From Microcaldota archaeon (GTDB lineage: Archaea; Micrarchaeota; Micrarchaeia; Burarchaeales; Fermentimicrarchaeaceae), in NCBI GenBank assembly GCA_013425335.1, contig JACCLG010000046.1, positions 1 to 52,510 of the forward strand: a DNA stretch of 52,510 nucleotides, given 5' to 3'. Under the pieces are notes generated by a model. It was not told the DNA's origin. It saw nothing but the letters and a program-made list of their open reading frames with translations, and did not search any database. Made by a program: the position numbers and the translations under genes. Below, in pieces: positions 48,493 to 52,510 of the stretch. Position 1 is the first letter of the stretch; each line of letters opens with the position of its first letter.

Positions 48493-49082
48493 TCAGCAAT
48501 AAAGACCCAGTCATTTTTACTGCGTCCCTCACCAAGTGAAATGATTTTGGATAATCTATCATCAAGTAAAATGAATCCAGCATTTTTGAGTCGGTTTCTC
48601 ACTTCTTCTACCTCCTTGTCAGTGAATAAGCTTTCAAGTACCGCAACCCCATTAGGTTTGAGAGCTCTATATATCTCATTTATCATTGTTTTTTGTTCAT
48701 CTCTCCCGAATTGTAGGTCCAATACAAAATGACAAGTCGCTGCATCAAAGGTCCTATCTTTGACTGGGATTTTATTCCCTTCCCCTAAAAGGAGATGTAT
48801 ATTTTCAATCTTCCCAGCTTTAATTTTGTTTTTTAATATCCCAAGCGATACTTCAGAAAAATCCACACCAGTAACATCAAAACCTTCCTTTGCTAGGAAA
48901 ATTGAGTTTCTACCGCCTCCGCAACCAATATCAATTACATTTCTGACTCCGTGTTCCTTAAGAAGAGAGATAAGTTCTGCACCAGTTTTTCTTGGTGGCC
49001 TTTCAGCTTGATCTTTAGCATATTTAACCCATTCTGAGGACTCACGCATGAATTTATCTTTTTCAAGGACTTTTAGAGCCAT
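48474..49082 (-). CDS. class I SAM-dependent methyltransferase
   Basis: A 202-residue methyltransferase: VIDIGCGGGRNSIFLAKEGFDVTGVDFSE (motif I and post-I), DAATCHFVLDLQFG (motif II region), RALKPNGVAVLES (motif III region). Resembles TehB/UbiE-like small-molecule methyltransferases; substrate unknown. TATA GTTTAAATAG about 28 bases upstream, leaderless-like. AT-rich codons mark it as likely transferred in. Confidence 0.9.
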   Translation of the reverse strand: MALKVLEKDKFMRESSEWVKYAKDQAERPPRKTGAELISLLKEHGVRNVIDIGCGGGRNSIFLAKEGFDVTGVDFSEVSLGILKNKIKAGKIENIHLLLGEGNKIPVKDRTFDAATCHFVLDLQFGRDEQKTMINEIYRALKPNGVAVLESLFTDKEVEEVRNRLKNAGFILLDDRLSKIISLGEGRSKNDWVFIAEKSKQA

Positions 49083-49184
49083 GCTTATATTATATCAGTT
49101 TTGCTATTTAAACCCCAAAGAAACCGAGTCTGCTTCATTTAAACTTTTAAGAAAAGTTTAATCAAAATAACCCTGTTGAAAAAG

Positions 49185-50222
49185 TCACCGGGAAACATCC
49201 TCCCAGGCATTCTTTATAGCGTTGTAAAACTTCTTCGCATAAGCCCGGCCAGCAGTCAGGAAATCCTCAAGAGCGCTGGAGAACCTCTTCTCTGAGAGAT
49301 AAAGAATGCCCCTCGCCATATGAACTGAAATGAAATCCGGGTTCAGCTCAAGAGCCTTGGTGTAGTCTTCAATAGCCTTCCTGTATTCGTATTTTCGTTT
49401 GTAAGAATCCCCGAGCTGGCCTTTCCGGGAGTAAGCATTCGCCCTGTTCGCATATACATCGGCATCATTCGGATTCTGCTGGATAGACATTGTATACTCA
49501 AAGATGGCGCCGTCATAGTCCCATTCACGGGCACAAGCAAGACCTTTAGAAGCATAGGCAATCGCGTCAATGACCCTCGGGTCGGAAGTTTCGGAGTATA
49601 CCCTGGGGTATATCTTGTGTAGCTCCTTAAGAGGGTAATACGCTGCAAAATCCTTAACGGTTGTCTCGAAGTAGAAATCCTCCGTAGCGACAAGTGCATG
49701 GCTAGGGACTATGACCATCTTGACCGGTATGCCCAGCTCCTTTGCGACATCAAAGACAAGCGTGGAGGAATTATCGCAGTCCCACAAATTCTTGTCAAGC
49801 GACTCAGACAGCAAGCCGAACTTGTTAGTTCCATAGCTCATATTGACATTGCCGTAGATTACACCCCAAACCCCAGTTATGAAGTCCTCCTGCATCTGCT
49901 TCTTGCCTTTTTCTGAAAGCCCCTCGTAACCTGCAATCTCATCCTTGAGTATGTCCGCAATGGAGCCGACCAGATTGAGGTACTGCTTCACGTATGTTTC
50001 ACGCTTGCTATGAAAACCGAACCCCAGCTCTATATTAATCCTCATTTCCCCGGCATATTCATTAGTTCCGAAGCGCATTTTGTGCTGAGGCGCTTCCTTC
50101 ATCCTGACTTCCAGAAATGGGGCTACAGAAGGTTTTTCCTCCTTCTCACCCCTTCTGAATAAATCCCTGAATCTATGCAGGGGTGACTCCTCTTCTGGCT
50201 TTTTTGCAGTAGCTTCTACCAT
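49185..50222 (-). CDS. transglutaminase-like domain plus TPR repeats
   Basis: A 345-residue protein. LWDCDNSSTLVFDVAKELGIPVKMVIVPSHALV (about 147-180) shows the Cys and His of a transglutaminase/SirB1-like core; the later Asp cannot be fixed. Residues about 225-325 are TPR repeats (WDYDGAIFEYTMSIQQNPNDADVYANRANAY; YRKAIEDYTKALELNPDFISV). A protein-binding or processing role is likely; membrane segments are absent. Start ATG 50222; TATA CTTAAAAAAG about 35 bases upstream. Confidence 0.75.
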   Translation of the reverse strand: MVEATAKKPEEESPLHRFRDLFRRGEKEEKPSVAPFLEVRMKEAPQHKMRFGTNEYAGEMRINIELGFGFHSKRETYVKQYLNLVGSIADILKDEIAGYEGLSEKGKKQMQEDFITGVWGVIYGNVNMSYGTNKFGLLSESLDKNLWDCDNSSTLVFDVAKELGIPVKMVIVPSHALVATEDFYFETTVKDFAAYYPLKELHKIYPRVYSETSDPRVIDAIAYASKGLACAREWDYDGAIFEYTMSIQQNPNDADVYANRANAYSRKGQLGDSYKRKYEYRKAIEDYTKALELNPDFISVHMARGILYLSEKRFSSALEDFLTAGRAYAKKFYNAIKNAWEDVSR

Positions 50223-50286
50223 AACAAACTCTGATTATTGCTCATTTTCCCTTTTTTAAGCTTCTTAGAGATAGCTCCCAATCCGA

Positions 50287-51255
50287 CTACTCTTTAATGA
50301 TTTTTTTAGCAACTTTCTGAAATTCGTCAGCCGCATCTTTCTTTTCTTTCTCGATTTTCTCCAGCTCATTAAGGATTTCCCAGAACCTCTTGCTTTTTAT
50401 GAGCGATTGGAAACTATCCTTAAAAGTTTTCTCGCATTCTCCAATTAGCTCTTCCCCAACCTCGCCTGTTTTGGTGAAAGCCGCAACAAAAAAAGGCTGA
50501 TTCTCCACAGCATTCCCGCTGTAATCACTCCAAAGTTTCATAACATCGCGGTTGAGCTTAAATTTCTCTACATTTCTCACTTCCAGTGGAATCCCTCTCA
50601 TTTCCTCAACCGGATACGCGGAAATCGCCCTGGCAAACCCTCCGATTACCAGCACGCCGTCTTGCTTCAGTAGTTTTGTCGCCTCGAGAATATTGAGCTT
50701 ATCGGTTGATGACATCATGGCGTTGAGAAGTACATGAATCTTAAACTCTTCTGACTCCCTGATTTTTCCGAACTCTTTCACGCTAAATCCCTTTTCAAAA
50801 GATTTGCCGTACTTTGCAAAGAAACGGTAATAAAAGCCCACAACCGCATTTGGCGAATTCAGCAGAACAGCTGCATCCGCACCAGCAACCGGCACACTTG
50901 ACATATCACCGATAACCCTGAACTTCTCGCCTTTTCCCTCTTTATCAAGGCGATGGAAATCCTTGGATTTCCCAAGCTGCTCCCTGCTCAAATCAACAAC
51001 AACATAATTGAATTCCTTCTTTGCTACCTTCTCAACAACATCTTTAAGTCTTCCTCGTCCACCTGCTATATCGACAATTGTGATTGGTTCTTTACTTTCA
51101 TTAATCATCTCCGCGAGCCCTGAGACTGAAACTGCTTTCTCATAAAACTTATCCATAAGGGGGCTGCTCGAAACCTTCTCATGGAATGAGGTAGGGTAAA
51201 AATTCTGGAACCTTGCCAGGACCTTACCTTCTTCTGGTTCGAGTAACCTGTACAT
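50287..51255 (-). CDS. SAM methyltransferase-like protein
   Basis: A 322-residue protein with TIVDIAGGRGRLKDVVE (motif I), NYVVVDLSREQLGKSKDF (post-I acidic), and DAAVLLNSPNAVV. GGR-GR in place of G-x-G-x-G is within family range. The C-terminal 80 residues are charged and helical (EKIEKEKKDAADEFQKV). Target unknown. The leader and promoter nearly duplicate those of the GNAT gene (35 of 37 bases). Confidence 0.75.
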   Translation of the reverse strand: MYRLLEPEEGKVLARFQNFYPTSFHEKVSSSPLMDKFYEKAVSVSGLAEMINESKEPITIVDIAGGRGRLKDVVEKVAKKEFNYVVVDLSREQLGKSKDFHRLDKEGKGEKFRVIGDMSSVPVAGADAAVLLNSPNAVVGFYYRFFAKYGKSFEKGFSVKEFGKIRESEEFKIHVLLNAMMSSTDKLNILEATKLLKQDGVLVIGGFARAISAYPVEEMRGIPLEVRNVEKFKLNRDVMKLWSDYSGNAVENQPFFVAAFTKTGEVGEELIGECEKTFKDSFQSLIKSKRFWEILNELEKIEKEKKDAADEFQKVAKKIIKE

Positions 51256-51347
51256 GCCTAAATTATGCCTCTTTTTCTATTTAAGCTTGCTTTGTTTTTT
51301 TTATTTTTGAATGAGTACTTAAGTCCACTAGAGATAGCTTATCGGTT

Positions 51348-51365
51348 ATGTAACCATGGTTACAT
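51348..51365. repeat. 18-bp palindrome, copy 1
   Basis: ATGTAACCATGGTTACAT is a perfect palindrome about 110 bases before the HTH gene of the following TA pair. The core 16 bases recur exactly at 52157-52172. Confidence 0.85.
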
Positions 51366-51459
51366 CTCTCTCAGGCACTTTTTGAGGTTCTTATAGCAGG
51401 AAGTATTATAAATATATACTTATATAAACTTATACACATAAAGCTCGTATGGTGATAGG

Positions 51460-51744
51460 ATGACAACCCTTTCAAAAACCCTTTACAGGGATGATGTGCT
51501 GCATTACCCTAATTTGAAAACCGTTCTATTGGTGGAGGATTTGCTGAAAAACGCAGATAAAGCAATCTCCAGGGAAGAGATAAAGAGAATCCTGGGAGGC
51601 AGGGTCATGCACCAGACGCTCAATGTGATACTGAAATACCTGGAATACAGCGGAAAGATAGTTGTCAGCAGAAAAGGAATCGTCTGGATATACAACCCAA
51701 GCAGGAAGCTGGCGGAAGCAATAGAAAAAGGAGTGGAACATTGA
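51460..51744 (+). CDS. winged-helix antitoxin-like protein
   Basis: A 94-residue winged-helix protein: TVLLVEDLLKNADKAISREEIKRILGGRVMHQTLNVILKYLEYSGKIVVSRKGIVWIY. It precedes a RelE-like gene with a 4-base overlap, the usual place of an antitoxin. GGTGATAGG before the ATG; TATA (CTTATATAA) about 35-40 bases upstream. Confidence 0.78.
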   Translation: MTTLSKTLYRDDVLHYPNLKTVLLVEDLLKNADKAISREEIKRILGGRVMHQTLNVILKYLEYSGKIVVSRKGIVWIYNPSRKLAEAIEKGVEH

Positions 51745-52109
51745 GGCAGGTTAGGGTTATTTTTGAAGCGGAAACCGACAAGGCTTACAGGGAATTGGTT
51801 AAAATTGCTGCCGAGGAAAAGAGAAACGGGCTGGAGAACTCTGACAACCAGAGACTTCTAAAGTCAATAGACAACAAGGTGGAAAGACTGAAACTGGACC
51901 CGACTGCAGGGGATCAGCTGCCTGCCAGGCTATTCCCAAAAGAATATGCGGAGAAATACAAGATAAACAACCTGTGGAAGATAGACCTGGTGGATTTCTG
52001 GAGGATGCTGTATACGCTGAGGGGAGACAGGGTCGAAGTGGTCTGTCTTATACTCGGGTACATGTCCCATCCGGAATATGACAAGAAGTTTGGGTACAGG
52101 AAGAAGTGA
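51741..52109 (+). CDS. RelE-like toxin
   Basis: A 122-residue protein. VRVIFEAETDKAYRELVKIAA and LKLDPTAGDQLPARLFPKEYAEKYKINNLWKIDLVDFWRMLYTLRGDRVEVVCLILGYMSHPEYDKKFG contain the RelE-like strands (WRMLYTL, ILGYMSH). The start is TTG at 51741 overlapping the HTH stop (TTGA). Same gene order as RelBE. C-terminus DKKFGYRK is typical of archaeal members. Confidence 0.78.
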   Translation: MRQVRVIFEAETDKAYRELVKIAAEEKRNGLENSDNQRLLKSIDNKVERLKLDPTAGDQLPARLFPKEYAEKYKINNLWKIDLVDFWRMLYTLRGDRVEVVCLILGYMSHPEYDKKFGYRKK

Positions 52110-52156
52110 TTGAATCAATGACTAATGCTCCCAAGAGTTTCAATTCAAAAGGTCTT

Positions 52157-52172
52157 TGTAACCATGGTTACA
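52157..52172. repeat. 16-bp palindrome, copy 2
   Basis: TGTAACCATGGTTACA, identical to the core of copy 1, 48 bases after the toxin stop and before the convergent RNase gene end. The two copies bracket the TA pair. Confidence 0.85.
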
Positions 52173-52188
52173 TTCTGCTCTGCTGTAT

Positions 52189-52510
52189 CTACCTTCGCCT
52201 ATGTTTCCAGTTGCGCGAGCCTTTTCCCCCAGACCTCTTTTGGCGTTTGCCCTTCCATCCGGCCACCTCGAAGTCTATGAACCCCTTGTTCGGATTCAGG
52301 TTTATGAGCCTCACCATCACCTTCTGGCCCACCCGGAGGCCTCTCACTCCGCGCATCACGCGTCCTTCAGCCGGCGGTGCAATGAGCCGCACGTATGTGC
52401 CATGGTCAGAGACTCCTGTGACTATGCTGTTGAATGACTGGCCTATCTTTCCTGAAAGGACGAATGCCGCCTCAGCCTTCTCCATGAACCTTTCCACCTT
52501 CTTTGATGCC
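52189..52510 (-). CDS. 3' end of RNase R/II-family (RNB) exoribonuclease (partial)
   Basis: The frame is open to the window edge (ASKKVERFMEKAEAAFVLSGKIG...). The C-terminus holds an S1-type RNA-binding domain: FNSIVTGVSDHGTYVRLIAPPAEGRV, GVRGLRVGQKVMVRLINLNPNKGFIDFE, then a basic tail (GWKGKRQKRSGGKG). This pattern matches the end of archaeal RNB exoribonucleases. The catalytic domain lies outside. Confidence 0.75.
   Translation of the reverse strand, partial: ASKKVERFMEKAEAAFVLSGKIGQSFNSIVTGVSDHGTYVRLIAPPAEGRVMRGVRGLRVGQKVMVRLINLNPNKGFIDFEVAGWKGKRQKRSGGKGSRNWKHRRR

Noticed and set aside
1-52510. CRISPR array or insertion sequence
   Set aside because: No regular repeat-spacer series and no transposase gene were seen on either strand.

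Overview
The window reads as a chromosome segment of an archaeon, most likely a DPANN lineage (Diapherotrites- or Micrarchaeota-like; this placement is inference). Archaeal markers are ribosomal protein S8e, the KEOPS subunit Cgi121, CTP-dependent riboflavin kinase, archaeal-type phosphoglycerate mutase, archease, a TRAM-domain protein, a FlaI/TadA-type ATPase with two FlaJ/TadC-type membrane proteins, and an archaeal tRNA-Gln. Many genes have a TATA box 20-30 bases before the start codon, implying leaderless or short-leader transcripts; others carry GGTGA/GGAGG ribosome sites.

Layout. 0-4.3 kb is accessory: a PD-(D/E)XK-like protein, an AbiE-type nucleotidyltransferase toxin/antitoxin pair with an inverted-repeat operator, a tyrosine recombinase and a cold-shock protein. 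4.3-8.2 kb holds a divergent pair: a polytopic membrane protein and a three-gene NuoE-NuoF-HydA operon encoding an [FeFe]-hydrogenase with intact H-cluster motifs. 8.2-22.1 kb is a surface and pilus region: two proteins with pilin-like N-termini (one with a PQQ-type propeller), a 1173-residue DUF2341/LamG-like surface protein, then on the other strand a secretion ATPase, two membrane platform proteins and unusual coiled-coil and winged-helix proteins. 22.1-42.4 kb is mostly housekeeping: SMC, an XPF-type nuclease behind a PIN-like gene, Cgi121, S8e, a protein built of 110-residue repeats, TRAM, RibK, a beta-CASP RNase, a double-ACT protein, tRNA-Gln, a lipoprotein, archease, ApgM, an anion-type ABC transporter with a duplicated permease, and a cysteine-rich repeat lipoprotein.

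42.4-52.1 kb is an accessory island: two RelE-type toxin-antitoxin pairs, a HemN-like radical SAM gene with tiny flanking ORFs, an ACT regulator, a GNAT acetyltransferase, two methyltransferases, a transglutaminase-like/TPR protein, several very small genes, about 65-bp dispersed repeats (two of which bracket the GNAT gene), a recurrent promoter motif, and 16-18-bp palindromes on both sides of the last toxin-antitoxin pair. The window ends in the 3' part of an RNase R/II-like gene.

How genes work together: HydABC would couple NAD(H) to H2; the pilus genes form one assembly machine whose cytosolic partners look new; RibK supplies FMN that the NuoF-like subunit would need. No hydrogenase maturase, kleisin or ABC binding protein is in the window. 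All calls come from reading sequence motifs; no database search was run.
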